A DNA stretch of 64,000 bases from Taxillus chinensis (lineage: Eukaryota > Streptophyta > Magnoliopsida > Santalales > Loranthaceae). The stretch lies in NCBI GenBank assembly GCA_023512835.1, contig CM042088.1, forward strand, positions 40,937,524-41,001,523, given 5' to 3'. Under the pieces are notes generated by a model, which was not told the DNA's origin, ran no database searches, and worked only from the letters and a program-made list of their open reading frames with translations. Both the position numbers and the translations under genes were made by a program. Positions 1-12,224 of this stretch are shown here, piece by piece (position 1 is the stretch's first letter; each line of letters starts with the position of its first letter).

Positions 1-1010
1 TATTGTTTCAGCAATTTTCACAAAAATAAAATATGTAGTCAAAATATACTATGCAAAATTTATGACAAGATAATTATTAGTTAAAAAATACTTATTAATT
101 TTATTTTATTATTTGATATTTAAATATTTTAAAGTAAACATTTTAAAAAATATCGCAATATTGATGTTTTTGTATAAATTTCGGATAGTAAATTATATAT
201 ATTATTTGTTTACTAAATTAATAAAATAATAAACAAATAATGATAACAAAATATTAGTTAATTTGGTTTAAATTAAGAAAATAGAAAAAGAAGAAAAAGG
301 GTCTCGCATATTTAAAATTTAGAATTATATTTAATTGATAACATAGTAGGTTTCAAATTTATTTTTAATTGAAATAGTGAAATAATAGTTATTATTATTT
401 CTTATTTGTCTTCCATTTTGTTAGATAGAGTATATGAATTAGAACCGGTCTAAAACTCTCTCCCTCTTTTTGTTTTATAAAAATGATTTAAATATAATAT
501 ATTATTATTATTATTATCAAAAAAATTTGACTACGAAAGTAAAATTCAATTAAACATATATATTATAATTAAAGATATTTTTGTACAATTGGCTTGTATC
601 AGGATGAAATTGGACGGTCGTTAAAAAAAATTTTCTCCCCTTCTTTCATTTTAATGATTTGATATGCTATCATGTGTTCAGGATTAATCAAACGGTTATA
701 CAACTCCACTTGCATATAGGATCATTCTAGTAATTGTTTGGACTGAAAACATTCTTTGCTAAATTCATACACGAAATATTTCATGGTAAAAAAAATTATA
801 TTAAACTATCATAATTAATGTTTAAATGTTGATACAACAAAAAAAAAAACAGAAAATCTTTAACCGTTGTACCGCTAAAACACCACACAATTATTCTACT
901 AAATGCATAAAGTATTACAACACGATCAATCATTAAGGGTATATAGGAAAATCAAAAATTATAAGCAACATATATATTGTTTGGGCTAACAAGTTTTGTT
1001 GCTAAAAGAA
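1..1010. repeat. AT-rich repeat, copy A of a ~1.1 kb tandem repeat
   Basis: This stretch reappears almost base for base from about 1221 onward. Shared landmarks include a 5' phrase around TATTGTTTCA-CAATTTTCAC, the block TTATGACAAGATAATTATTA, and the late block ACCGCTAAAACACCACACAA. A third, shorter relative lies at 10205-10975. I see no coding frame of note. It is probably a non-coding segmental or transposon-derived repeat whose 5' edge lies outside the window. Confidence 0.8.
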
Positions 1011-1149
1011 TAAATAAATATTTTAAAAAATAATATTTTAATTGATAAATGGTTAAAATAGAGAAATTGAAAAGTGTGTTTAGATTGTTAAAATAGAAAA
1101 GATATAATTTTGGTTATTTTGAAGAGTCAAATTTGAAGACTTTATAGTG

Positions 1150-2230
1150 AATCTTGCTTATCCTCATTCATTATTTTAAAATAAATAAATAAAATAATTT
1201 ATATTAATCATAATATATTTATTGTTTCAACAATTTTCACAAAAAATAAAATACGTAGTTAAAATATACTACCCAAAATTTATGACAAGATAATTATTAG
1301 ATAAAAAGTACTTATTAATTTAAATTTTAAATTAAATATGAATAGTATCATTTGATTTTTAAATATTTAAAGTAAACATTTTTAAAAATATATTCAATAT
1401 TGATGTTCTTGTATAAATTTCCGATAGTAAATTATATATATTATTTGTTTATTTAATTAATAAAAAAATAATGATAACAAAATATTAGTTAATTTAGTTT
1501 AAATTAAAAAAATAGAAAATAAGAAAAAAGGTCTCGCATATTTAAAATTTAGAATTATATTTAATTGATAGGATATTTCAAATTTATTCTTAATTGGAAT
1601 ACTGAAATAATAGTTATTATTATTTCTTATTTGTCTTCTATTTTATTAGATAGAGTAGATGAATTAGAACTGGTCTAAAACTCGCCCCATCTTTTTGTTT
1701 TTTAAAAATGATTTAAATATAATATATTATATTATTATTATCAAAAACAATTACTATGTAAAATTCAATTAAACATATATATTATAATTAAAAATATATA
1801 TTAGGATGAGATTGGATTATCATAAAAAAAATTTCTCTTTCCTCTTTTCTCCCTATTTGAAATCATGTCATGTGTTCAGGATTAATTATAATCCCTCATT
1901 ATACAACTCGGTTGTACATAGGTTGTACATAGCATTATTGTAATAATTGTTTGAACTAATAACATTTCTTGCTAAATTCATACACAAAATATTTCATAGT
2001 AAAAAAAATGTATTAAACTATCGTAATTAATGTTTAAACGTTGATACAACAAAAAAACAACAGAAAATCTTTAACCCTTGTACCGCTAAAACACCACACA
2101 ATTATTCTACTAAATGCATAAAGTATGAAACCACGATCAATCATTAAAGGTATATAGGAAAATCAAACATTATAAAACATATTGTTTGGACTAATAAGCT
2201 TTGTTGCTAAATTCAACATTTCATAATAAA
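1150..2230. repeat. AT-rich repeat, copy B of the ~1.1 kb tandem repeat
   Basis: Second tandem copy of the unit at 1-1010, in the same orientation, with scattered substitutions and small indels. It carries the same late block (CACCACACAATTATTCTACT, then ATGCATAAAGTAT) as copies A and C. The copies have diverged by many point changes, so the duplication is not very recent. No gene is visible inside. Confidence 0.8.
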
Positions 2231-2339
2231 GAAATTATATTAAACTATCGTAATTGATTCGTATCAATTATTAGATTATTCGGGTTATCATAAATAATGT
2301 TCAAATGGTGATACACCAAAAACAGAAAAATTTACCAGG

Positions 2340-2711
2340 GGAGACCCAGTAGCAGAGAGAACAGAGAGCATCTTCCCCCCTTCTTTCTTCTTCCGTTTTC
2401 CCCGAATATCACCATCTCTCCGTCCTCTTTGAGTCCCAAGTCGTCTTCACGCTTCCCGCAGGTACACCGTCCGTCCTCCTCCTGCTCCCAACCTCCCGTT
2501 GTCCCGCACGCACACTCGCACCGCCGCAGGCCCTCACAGGCCAAGCGCAGGACGGCCGGCCGCCGACGTCAGACAGGCGACAACGATCCGGCGCTATTCG
2601 CCTCACGGAGATCCCGATCCGTGACGCCTCACCTCACGCCGCCCCGATCCGTGACGCCGCTCCGCCTCACGCTGTCCGGTTTGACGATCCCGATCCAGTC
2701 GGTCCGCACAG
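2340..2711 (+). other. GC-rich island, possible first exon or promoter/leader
   Basis: This is the only strongly GC-rich stretch in the first 7 kb and it sits abruptly in AT-rich DNA. A plus-strand frame starting at 2429 stays open to 2797. It is rich in Ser, Pro and Arg (low complexity), and the GC-rich part stops at a plausible donor (GCACAG|GTAGTC, 2711/2712). It could be the leader or first exon of a gene whose other exons are decayed, or a CpG-rich transposon end. I do not recognise the peptide and infer no function. Confidence 0.3.
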
Positions 2712-2854
2712 GTAGTCTGAAAATCGGACTTAACGTGTCTCATCAATTCTTTGCTCTCTATAATTTGTTTTTCAAATTAACCCAATTTGTTACCTAGAAA
2801 TATCTGATACAAGTCTCATCAATTATTGTTCTCATACATTTGTTTTTCAAATTT

Positions 2855-3670
2855 ACCCAATTTCGTTTTTTTTTTTAAAAGGCGTCAAAAATTATTAATT
2901 TTATTTGTAACCGAAGAGTTTGTTCACAAGAATTTTTTCATTCGTTTCCAAATTTTGGATGGTATTATAAGCATCTTGAACACTCCTCAAAACAGACACT
3001 TGAACACCCCTTGAAACGGACACAAAAGACACGGTTGTACATTTAGCTAATTGAAAGATTATGATATTATTTTAAATAATTTTAATTTGGTGTTGACACT
3101 ATTTTGAATTATGTATTAATGTTTTTATTTTGATCCTGTTATTATTTTTTTTAATTTCATTATATTTGATCTTTGATACCAAAGCATTATTTTGATCGTG
3201 TTTATTTTATATATTTATAATTAGTCACTACACTATTGTGTTATGAATCAAAATATTACTAAGATTTCGGTTTGAAATTTTTAAATTTAAGCAATTGGTG
3301 ACCCAATTTCGTTTTTTTAAGGCGTCAAAAATTTTGTTTTATGCGTAACCAAAAGACCGTTTCCATCCATATGCAATTTTGGATGGTATAAACAAACAGA
3401 CACAAACAGACAACTAATTGAAATATTATGATACTGTTTTAAATAATTTTAATTTGGTGTTGACCCTATTTTGAATTATGTATTATTGTTTTTATTTTGA
3501 TCTTGTTATTATTTTTAAAATTTTATTATATTCATTCTTTAATACAAAAAGTATTATTTTGATCTTGTTTGTATTTCATTATATTTATAATTAGTCAATA
3601 CACTATTGTGTTATGAATCAAAATATTATTAAGATTTTGGTTTGAATTTTTTTGAAATTTATGTGCAATT
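2855..3670. repeat. Tandem duplication, two units of ~0.4 kb
   Basis: Units at about 2855-3295 and 3300-3670 share ACCCAATTTCGTTTTTTT, GGCGTCAAAAATT, AATTTTGGATGGTAT and TTTAAATAATTTTAATTTGG in the same order and orientation. Both are AT-rich and non-coding. From 3671 to 4239 I see only AT-rich sequence with no feature. Confidence 0.65.
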
Positions 3671-4239
3671 TATGAGTGTATAATGACTTGAATATTGATC
3701 AATTGATTATTGAATAATATTTAAATGATATTTATAAGTGTATTGAATTGTAATATGATAATTTTAATTTTGATATTTTTTATAATGGTTTGCTAATTTT
3801 TTAGGTAATCATATAAAATAATAAATAATATTTTTATATTTATGTTTAAAAAAATTCTCTTTTCAAAAAACTAATAAAGAAAACAACTCATTTATGTTTT
3901 GATAACTAATGGAGATAATGATACTTATCTGTTCGGATTAATTAGGTATGTTATTTTTTTAGCTTCTATTTAAAGTTATAATGATAAGTTCGGAAACTTA
4001 TGGGATAAAGAAAAGCTATTCTTCCGAATTAATTATTATATCATGTATATATTTTGTCTTATTTATTATTTTATTATATTTTTATTTATGATAATATGTT
4101 TTGATGTTTTGAATTGATAGTTGTATACTTTTGCTTATGATTATTTTAAATTTTAGGTAGGTTTCAAAAAATTTAAGGTTCAATAATTAAAACATAAAAA
4201 GGGGCACTTTTCTAAAAGCTTGCATTAGTCGCTTAGGGC

Positions 4240-4620
4240 ATTTAATTTTTTAGGACCGGCCCTAACATCAGGTCTCTCTTCCCTTTCCTAATCTAATGGT
4301 TTTGTGATTTTTTTATTATGACCTTCACATTTTTAATTTTAATTTTTTTGTAGGTGCGTAAAATGATGGGCTCACAAAGGCATTGTTGGCATTGGCTGCA
4401 ACAGCACCACGGCTTGGTGGGGGATCGGTACATCCATCTTTTTACTTTGTTGTGCTGTCAAATTGCAAATATTTTGGATTTACACTCAATGAACTTTGGT
4501 ACAGGAGGGATCGAAAAGAATATGGAGAAAAAAGTTATGTTCGGCTCACACAAAGAAGTACTTTCCTATGGAAAAGTACTTATGAATGTATCAATAATGG
4601 CTGAGAGTATTATTCAGGTA
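4240..4620 (+). pseudogene. Unrecognised exon-like remnant, copy 1
   Basis: An acceptor-like TTTTTTTGTAG (ending near 4353) precedes an open plus-strand frame of about 75 codons ending near 4604 (about 4383-4604), with balanced composition unlike the surroundings. It includes the peptide ALAATAPRLGGGSVHPSF followed by an aromatic-rich stretch and a basic stretch. A decayed copy lies at 5540-5870. I do not recognise the family. The pair looks like a duplicated exon of an unknown or dead gene. From 4631 to 5279 the sequence is AT-rich with nothing I can support. Confidence 0.35.
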
Positions 4621-5539
4621 TGTTAATTTTTAAATAGTAGGCGTGATATATTGCACAATCAATGGGGGGTAACATTGAGCGACTTTGACCTCCTTTTATG
4701 AAAATTTTAGGTGAATTTTAATAATTTGATTTTAAATTTTTTGAACTAATAGATTTATTATTCTAACTAAATATTCTTTTTTACAGAAATCTAATGTAAG
4801 GTTTTATTATTTTGACCAAGAAAGAGATCTCAATTGGTGATTTTAAAAGATGTATATTTGTTACGAAGAGAAAAGATGAAGGTAGAATATTTCTTTGTTT
4901 TTTACAGAAATGGGACTTGAAAAATAAATTTATTTTATTCTAAAATTTTCTTATTAAGCTGGTTGATATAGAGAATTTTGGAGTTGATTCATTTTTAGAA
5001 TGTTATGTACAGGATCTCTAATTTGAAATATTATTGTGAGTTTCTTAAAATTAGTATTATTTAATTATAAATTGTTTTTATCATTCAAATATAAATTAAT
5101 TTTAGTATTCAAATTATTTTATTTGTAATAGGGTTGCATGTAAATCTCATTCATTTATGTTTATTCAACTCGTAATTGATTGTCCAACTTTTTAGTTTTC
5201 AAGCAAAAAAGTAAATTTTATCAGTAACTTATTTTCTTGTGAAGTCACATCGTTGGAATTGATATACGTTTCAAGACATTTTTTGAACAGGTGGGACTCA
5301 ATACTAGTGGATAAATAACTGGCAAGAAAGAATTGAAAATAGTTTTTGTTCGTATATTTAATTATCCTGCTAAGGCTAAGCTCACTATAAAGGCTAAATT
5401 TCCTACGAAGTTTAAGCTCGTTACAAGATTATGCTCACTCCTGGGACTTACTATTATGATGGATATGATCTGATGAGATTTATTGTTGCATTGTATCATC
5501 ACTATAATGACTTCATATATGAAACTCATGAGGTTTATT

Positions 5540-5870
5540 AAAGAATTTGTACTTTCACCCTTCTCTTTTTTTGAATTATTAATTATTATTTTGTTTCTTT
5601 CCTTTCCTAGTCTCATGGTTTTAATTTTAACTTTTTGAAAGTGCAGAAAATGATGAACTCGCAATGGCATTGTTGGCATTGGTCATGGTAGCACCACAGC
5701 TTGACGGGTGATCAGTATACCTTATCTTCCTACTATGTTGTATTATCACATCGCAATTACATTGGATTTAGACTAAATATACTTTACTATGAGAGAAATT
5801 GAAAAGAATGTAGAGGAGAACATCATATTCGACCCACAGAAAAAGCCCTAATATCTCATAAAAAGTAATC
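5540..5870 (+). pseudogene. Unrecognised exon-like remnant, copy 2 (broken)
   Basis: Aligns by eye with 4240-4620: same upstream TTTCCTTTCCTA block, same GGCATTGTTGGCATTGG core, then AGCACCACAGCTTG. Here the frame that is open in copy 1 is interrupted by stop codons (TGA just after the LDG motif, then TAG), so this copy cannot encode the same peptide. It shows that this segment was once duplicated and has since decayed. Confidence 0.35.
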
Positions 5871-7880
5871 TTGTATCATAAAAATGCCTCACGTAAATCT
5901 ACTGGTGTGACTTAATCTCCCTTAAGTTTTGGTTCTCCATCAAATTATATTTTTTTAAAATAAAAGGATGTGAATATTTCGTCTTTTTAAAAAAGGATAT
6001 GATTATCTAAAATCTGTTTCATATGGCATTAATTTATAGATTGGTCAACAAATTTAATGGCACAAGTTATTTCATTTGATTCTTTTGACAATGTTAGTAT
6101 ATTCACTTGTGATTGTATTTTTTTGTTACATTAAGGGTTTTCCATATATAAGAAGTCAAATACATTGGTGAATCATAAGTTTGGGATGACCTATCATTAC
6201 TTTCCCTTTCTTTTTCTTTGGAGTATGCCTCGTGTTTGTCAATAGTTACATTTGCCCAAGAAAAGCATCCATTCTGGAAGTGTATTTTTATATAATGATT
6301 CCAAAATGCATTTGTGAATTTTACACTACTTTTTTCCGCCTTCTTGCCATACAAGTTCGTGTTCGATCGATGATGTGTGTGTATATATATATGTATATCA
6401 TAAATTTGATTTAATTGCAAAATCTCGTGATCTAAACACTTGATGAGTCTCATTCTTCGTGTATACATCACATTTATGAATTAGTACAAGTATGCAATCC
6501 ATTCTTATAATAGGTATGTAGAATTTGCTGTCGTAAATTCTTCATTCCTGTAGTGACAGAGACGATGAAGAATCAGATTCCTGCACCTGCCATAATTTAG
6601 AGCATATCAAATATACTAATAGCAAGTGTAATTTGAATAATGGTTTTATCCACTTATATCTTAAAATTCCTGTGATGCAATGATTTGAACTCGATGCTAA
6701 AGAGGCAGGCTAATGACATTATTTTTTAGGACTAAGCACTCATCATATTACATTAAAAAAAGGCTCCCTATCGATGTGTTGGTTTAGTACCGTGGGATGG
6801 TGGGTTTGATGGATAACATAATGGTTAATTTTTCTAGGTGAGTGAAGGCAAACCTTCTGTCAAGCAAAGCCACATCACGGGGGCTGGACACAAGTGTGAA
6901 AAACTGGTCTTTTATGACTAAATATTGTCGATTTTGTAAATTTAACCCAGTTAAATCAAATTTTTATGATGGATGCAATTTTTATTGATTTTTACTCAAT
7001 GAGGATAGCCCGACTTAAAAAAGGTTAAAAGGTTTGAGTCTGACCTTTTTTTATACTTTATTATTGATGTTTTTATCTTCACTTGTATTATATGTGTCAT
7101 AACCAATGTCAATATCAATTCGTTGAATCAAATTCACTAGATTATACTTTTCCTATAGCAACTGGTACATTGATTCCACCGATGACATTGATCCTAATTT
7201 ATAAACCCTTTACTTTTCCTAAACATGTAGTTACATTATCATTCTTTATTCACACGCAATCTGTTAAACATTTGTATATAAATTAGTAGTTTTATACATA
7301 TATATTTATATGTATGTCTCCACATAATTCAAACGTACAATGTTGAAAATTTTCACTTTACATACAATCTGAGAACAAAATACACTAAATCTTGAAAGAA
7401 AAAACAAAAAATAAACTAGTTTAATCCTAGTCTCACTATAAAATCAGAGGAAAGAATCATAGAATGTTGTCATGTATTCATTTATAGGGGGCTTGAATTA
7501 AGGTTCAAAAATGAATATGGTACTACGGATATTATGTATGCCGAGCCAATACAGTTGAAACAGGCATCTCAACTGATCAAATTTTTTTAAAAAAATATAT
7601 AAAATAAAATAAAATTTATATAAATTTAGTTTTAAATTAATAAAATCATACTACTTATATCATTTCTTTTTATTCAAACTTTATTCATTGTCATATTTTC
7701 CATTACACCATAAATCATTTTTAATATATAAATTTATAATATAATTTATAAAATTTAAAATTAGATATATAAAATTTAAAATAAAATATAAATTTAAAAA
7801 TGAATATCTATAATAAAATTTAATTATAAATTTATTTAAAAATTGAAATTTGAAATAAATATAAATCGTGAAATATAAAT
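5871..7880. other. AT-rich intergenic stretch, no gene seen
   Basis: Only short chance frames on both strands, a (GT/TA)-rich microsatellite near 6375-6400 and AT-rich low complexity around 7590-7870. Nothing here supports a coding or RNA gene. Confidence 0.6.
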
Positions 7881-7904
7881 TACGTTATTTACCTATCGGT
7901 CACC

Positions 7905-8720
7905 TCACAGGACAAGGACGAGCCTGGGGAGACGACGACAATCGGACAAAGCTGAAGTGACAACGAAGACCGGACGACGACAACACTGGGGAGACGACGA
8001 CGGTGTTTAAATATTAGCTCTTGTATCGCACATGACACACAAATGATGCACAATGACTCTTTAGAAGCTGAGGAAATTCAGCTTCTCAATCATTAGCTCT
8101 TTAGTAGGCAAATGACACACAATACTGTCCTCGGCATTTTGAGAGGAGGATGTCTTGGTGGATTTTGATTTCACATTTTTTGTGTGTATCATCCTCTTCT
8201 CCATAGTTGACCCTACATCTTTATGTTTGTACTTTAAGGGGTAGGATCTCATTCTTGATGCAGTAGAATCCTTTTTAGTCTGCAGAAGAAATTGTGCTGC
8301 ACCTTTAGATTTCATGGTTCTCAATTGATGGGTTTTCATAACAGAATTTGCACACTACCGACTCCTATTCAACCTTTTCTTATGAAACTCCACATCATTC
8401 AGCTCTTGACAAGGGGAAAGGGTGGGATGAAATGAATTTTCAATACTATCCTCGCGGCTGATTGCATCAACAAAGCATTCCATTAAGACCCATTCTCTTT
8501 GGGTTTCCTAACTGACCCTTACTGACTCCATGACTAATTTTTTTAGATTAAACTTCTTGGGGCTCAGCTCTTGACTGGGTGCAAGATTTTGAACACAGTG
8601 CTTGAATGGTTGCATCAAGTAGGGTGTCTCACAGAAATCACAAGCATAAGCACCGAGATCAGTTTAACGTGTCTCAGCCTCTTCCTCACTGCCTTCTCTA
8701 ATACTGTTATATCTGTAATT
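7905..8720 (-). other. GACGAC-rich repeat followed by possible decayed coding fragment
   Basis: 7905-8000 is rich in GACGAC, and the phrase CTGGGGAGACGACGAC occurs twice (near 7925 and 7987). On the minus strand, 8720 down to about 8061 reads as two short frames broken by stops: an upstream piece with a C-x2-C pair (ACDFCETPYLM) and a Lys/Ser-rich piece (92 codons, 8061-8339). This could be a dead gene, possibly with a zinc-binding region, or chance. I do not recognise it. Confidence 0.25.
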
Positions 8721-8869
8721 TGATCTCATTCTTGTTGTTGGTGTAGTTGAAACTGTCATAAAGCAACTTTTTGGTTTCCATTTTGGGGCTATTGGACTGA
8801 AATTGTTTATCAGATTCTAGATTGATGCCGCTGATGTGTTTGGGTGCGTAAAATTATTAATTGGGTTAG

Positions 8870-9330
8870 TATCAGATAACATGTTTAAATTGGTTTGATG
8901 AACTTCGGTTCCATTAATTCCTGTCTTTACCATTCGTTTCATTCGGAAAGATTACATGTTTACTTAGATTTGGAAGAAGTTCGGTTCGAGATGAATTTCG
9001 GTTCAAGCAAGTAGGGCTTTAGTTCGGAAAATAAGGATTTTAGCTTGAAAAATAGGCCTTCGGTTTAGAAAATAGGGATTTCGGTTCAAAAAATAGGGAC
9101 TGCAGTTTGGAAAAGAAAGAGTTCGGTTTAGAAAATAGATCTTCAGTTTCGGAAAATAAGAACTTCGTTTCGAAAAATACCGTTATTTCTCGAACTGAAT
9201 CCTCAAATCAAATTAAATCATCCCCTACATATGAGTTCATGGGTTTTGTAAACCGTAATTTCCGGTGACATGTTTAAATGGTCATATCTTTTGTATAGTG
9301 GACCATTTTGGACCTATTTATTTTGATTTG
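8870..9330. repeat. Degenerate ~22-bp tandem array, element copy 1
   Basis: Between about 8960 and 9185 a phrase close to TTCGGTTTAGAAAATAGGGA recurs roughly ten times with heavy variation. It is flanked upstream by ACATGTTTAAATTGGTTTGA and downstream by AATGGTCATATCTTT. The same flanks and array recur at 59950-60440, so this is a dispersed element of about 450 bp with an internal array and not a simple local microsatellite. No coding potential is visible. Confidence 0.65.
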
Positions 9331-9859
9331 TAGGTATTAACGAGAGTTATAATGCTCAAACATCATAGGGGGTTTGCCGCTCTCGGAACTCAAAAAACAT
9401 ACTTTTTCACATCTAATTTCACATTTTATGCAGTCCGCATGTGTTTTTCATACGTCAACTCAGCTCTCTGGATCTTCCCATGTGATACACTTTTCATGAA
9501 ATAATGTATAACATGTCGTTTCATGGCAGATGACGTATTTAATGCCTAGAATAATCTTCATTTTCACAATATAGCTATTTTCTAAACCGATTTAAATGAA
9601 GTTCTACTTTTGCCATTCGGCCGCATATTGTTGACGTAGCTTGTATTAATTTTCAGCAACGTTCGCTAAAATAATACATTAGACTAACGCATAGATTTGG
9701 CTCTAATTCCGATAAAATCATTTAATCAAAAATATTAATTCCATTTTGGTGACCTACTCAATCCCTTGTCTCTCAAACAAGGGATTAGAAAATTTTTCAT
9801 GAGTCCAGGTGTGGTGCTGTAGGAAAAAACAATGAATAAATTAGAAAAAAGAGATGCGA

Positions 9860-10045
9860 TGGTATATTTGATTATTTTTGTTTTTGGTTTTTATTTTTTA
9901 AATGTGATAGTTATTTTTTAGTTAAAAAAAATTAAAAATAAAAATAATAAAATTCTATTTTTATTCTTAAGGTTTTTAAATAATTTTTTTATTTTTTTAT
10001 TTTTTATATTCGAACATAACTATCATATTTTAAAAATAAAAAAAT
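9860..10045. repeat. Foldback (MITE-like) element
   Basis: Left arm around AAATGTGATAGTTATTTTTTAG and right arm around ATAACTATCATATTTTAAAA are inverted complements, with an A/T-only stem and a short centre near 9965-9975. The same arms and order occur at 47675-47893, so the two are members of one non-autonomous family. No transposase is encoded. Confidence 0.5.
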
Positions 10046-10204
10046 TAAGACAGCATAACATGTCTTTGTTTTGTGACTTCGTAAATTAGAAAATTTGATT
10101 AATAAGATTGTGGAAATGATTAGAACAAGATTAACTTTTTTTGAATTGATTTCAAAAAAAACAATAATTAGTAACAATTCAACATCAATGATCCGGTGCC
10201 TGTG

Positions 10205-10431
10205 CGAACGCATTTGTTACCCTTATTTATTGTTTTTAAATAAATAAATAAAATAATTGGATTTAGGATTTAGAACTCAAGATTTATGTGATAAGATAAT
10301 TATTAGATAAAAAACACTTATTTAATTTTCAAATTAAATATGTAGAGTATTATTTAATTTTTAAATATTTAAAGTAAACATTTTAAAAAATATATTCAAT
10401 ATTGACGTTCTTGTATAAATTTCGGATAGTA

Positions 10432-10467
<36 letters not shown>

Positions 10468-10975
10468 TGTTTGTTAAATTGATAAAATAATAAACAAATA
10501 ATGATAACAAAATATAAGTTAATTTAGTTTAAATTTAAAACACAGGAAAAAATAAAAAGGGTCGTGCACATTAAAATTTAAATTATATTAAATAGATAAG
10601 ATAGTAGGTTTCAATTTTATTTGTTATCTGAAATAGTAAAATAATATTTCTTATTATTTCTTATTTGTCTTCTATTTTATTAGATAGGCTGGATGAATTA
10701 AAACCCGCCCATTTTTGTTTTTTAAAACTAATTTAAATATATTATAATATTACTATCGGATTTTTTTTACCATCGAGGCAAAATTCAATTAAACATATAT
10801 ATTATAATTGTTTGGACGAATAACATTTCTTGTTGAATTAAACTATCATAAATAATGTTTAAATGTTGATACACCAAAAAAAAAAACAGAAAATGTTTAA
10901 CCATTGTACCGCTAAAACACCACACAATTATTCTACTAAATGCATAAACTATTACACCACGATCGATCATGGAAA
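10205..10975. repeat. AT-rich repeat, copy C (dispersed relative of 1-2230)
   Basis: Shares the ordered blocks AATAAATAAATAAAATAATT, GATAAGATAATTATTAGATA, TTCTTGTATAAATTTCGGAT and the terminal CGCTAAAACACCACACAATT with copies A and B. It contains a (TA)n microsatellite at about 10437-10463. It ends close to a low-GC stretch leading to the kinase fragment at 11242. From 10976 to 11241 there is a small GC-richer patch (11020-11160) and a long A-run (about 11214-11234), with no gene I can support. Confidence 0.7.
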
Positions 10976-11241
10976 ATATTACTGTTCAGTTTGTAAATAT
11001 TAAAAACATTAATATTTTTCATCCCTCCTCTTCCACGGCTTAATGCTGCGCCAACTTCAGCCTCCACCATCAATGAGACCTCAAACGACGCCTTGCCTTC
11101 TCTAATCAAGCCTCTGGTGCGGAGGAGCAGCCGGAGTAAGCCCCACAAGGTTCCATCACAACCTTAAATTAAACAAACAAACAAAATCAAGGGCACAAAA
11201 ACATCGGTAAATCACAAAAAAAAAAAAAAAAAAAGTATGTC

Positions 11242-11790
11242 CAAGATCTTAAGCCAAACAACAGTCTGCTTGGGGAAAACATGGAGCCTCGCATTGCTGA
11301 TTTTGGACTTGGCTGCCTTGCCGATATTGCTGGCAGCTATCCAAGCCTGCGGTCGGACCAAACCCCTGAGAAACCACTCCAAAGGCAGAACAGCACTGGC
11401 CCTGCCCCCTCTGAAGCCTTCACACCTGTGGTCACTTCAGTCAGTTCGGGGTCCTGTTACCAACCTCCCGAGACCCTAGAAGCAGCAAAGCCATCGCAAA
11501 AGGGGAATGTCTACTCATAAAGGGTAATCTTACTGGAAATGGTCACTGGTAGATTACCACTGGGTCCAAGTGGGGACCTTAGAGATGGACCCTGTCCGCT
11601 GGATTCAGCTTTGCATCGAGGAGAAGAAGCGTTGTCAGATGTTCTGGACTTTTATGTCAACCGCAATGAGGAAATGGTTGCAGTTTTGAAGGTCGCCAGG
11701 GCCTGTGTTCATGTCAGTTCTGAGAAAAGACCAGCAACGAGGCATGTTTATGATGAATTGGAGAGATTGCGCATGAACTCTGCTGACTAA
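11242..11790 (+). pseudogene. Broken fragment of an LRR receptor-like kinase (kinase C-lobe)
   Basis: The homology begins inside kinase subdomain VIb (LKPNNSLLGENMEPR), continues through the DFG motif (IADFGLG), a Ser/Pro-rich activation segment and PPE, then LLEMVTGRLPLG, and ends in the C-lobe (KRPATRHVYDELERL) with a stop at 11788-11790. This layout fits plant LRR receptor-like kinases of the At2g24230/At4g37250 type (from memory). It is dead: a TAA at about 11518-11520 replaces the expected VYSFG, and a frameshift displaces the segment near 11577-11632, where a neighbouring frame still reads LEMDPVRWIQLCIEEKK. The LRR region, transmembrane segment and kinase N-lobe are absent. An A-run lies directly upstream of the homology edge. 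Confidence 0.8.
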
Positions 11791-12190
11791 ACGATATTAC
11801 AGAACTGAATCCTGTTTATTGCTGAAGCCAGCAGTCAGATGGAGAAGTTTAAAATTTATCAGTGACTGATTTGACCACAAAATGGAATGTCCAGGTAAAA
11901 TGTAAACGAGCCCCACATCTTCATTGCAGAGCGCCATTTTCTTCATTCTGGCATTGTTTTTTATCAAAGCGTTTTTCCTATTATGTTAGTTGATGAAAGT
12001 AATTGTTCTTTCTCTATGAACAGCACCACCACCACAGCGGCGCTGTGGAACATATTGGAACCTTTGCACCGCCACGGGGAAGAAGCAGCGCTAGGGAACA
12101 TGTTGGAACCCTACACCACAACAGGAAGTAAAATAATAAAAAAAATGGAGAGACTAAAATACATAAGACGGCTAGAGTTGTAATGTGTGT

Positions 12191-12224
<34 letters not shown>

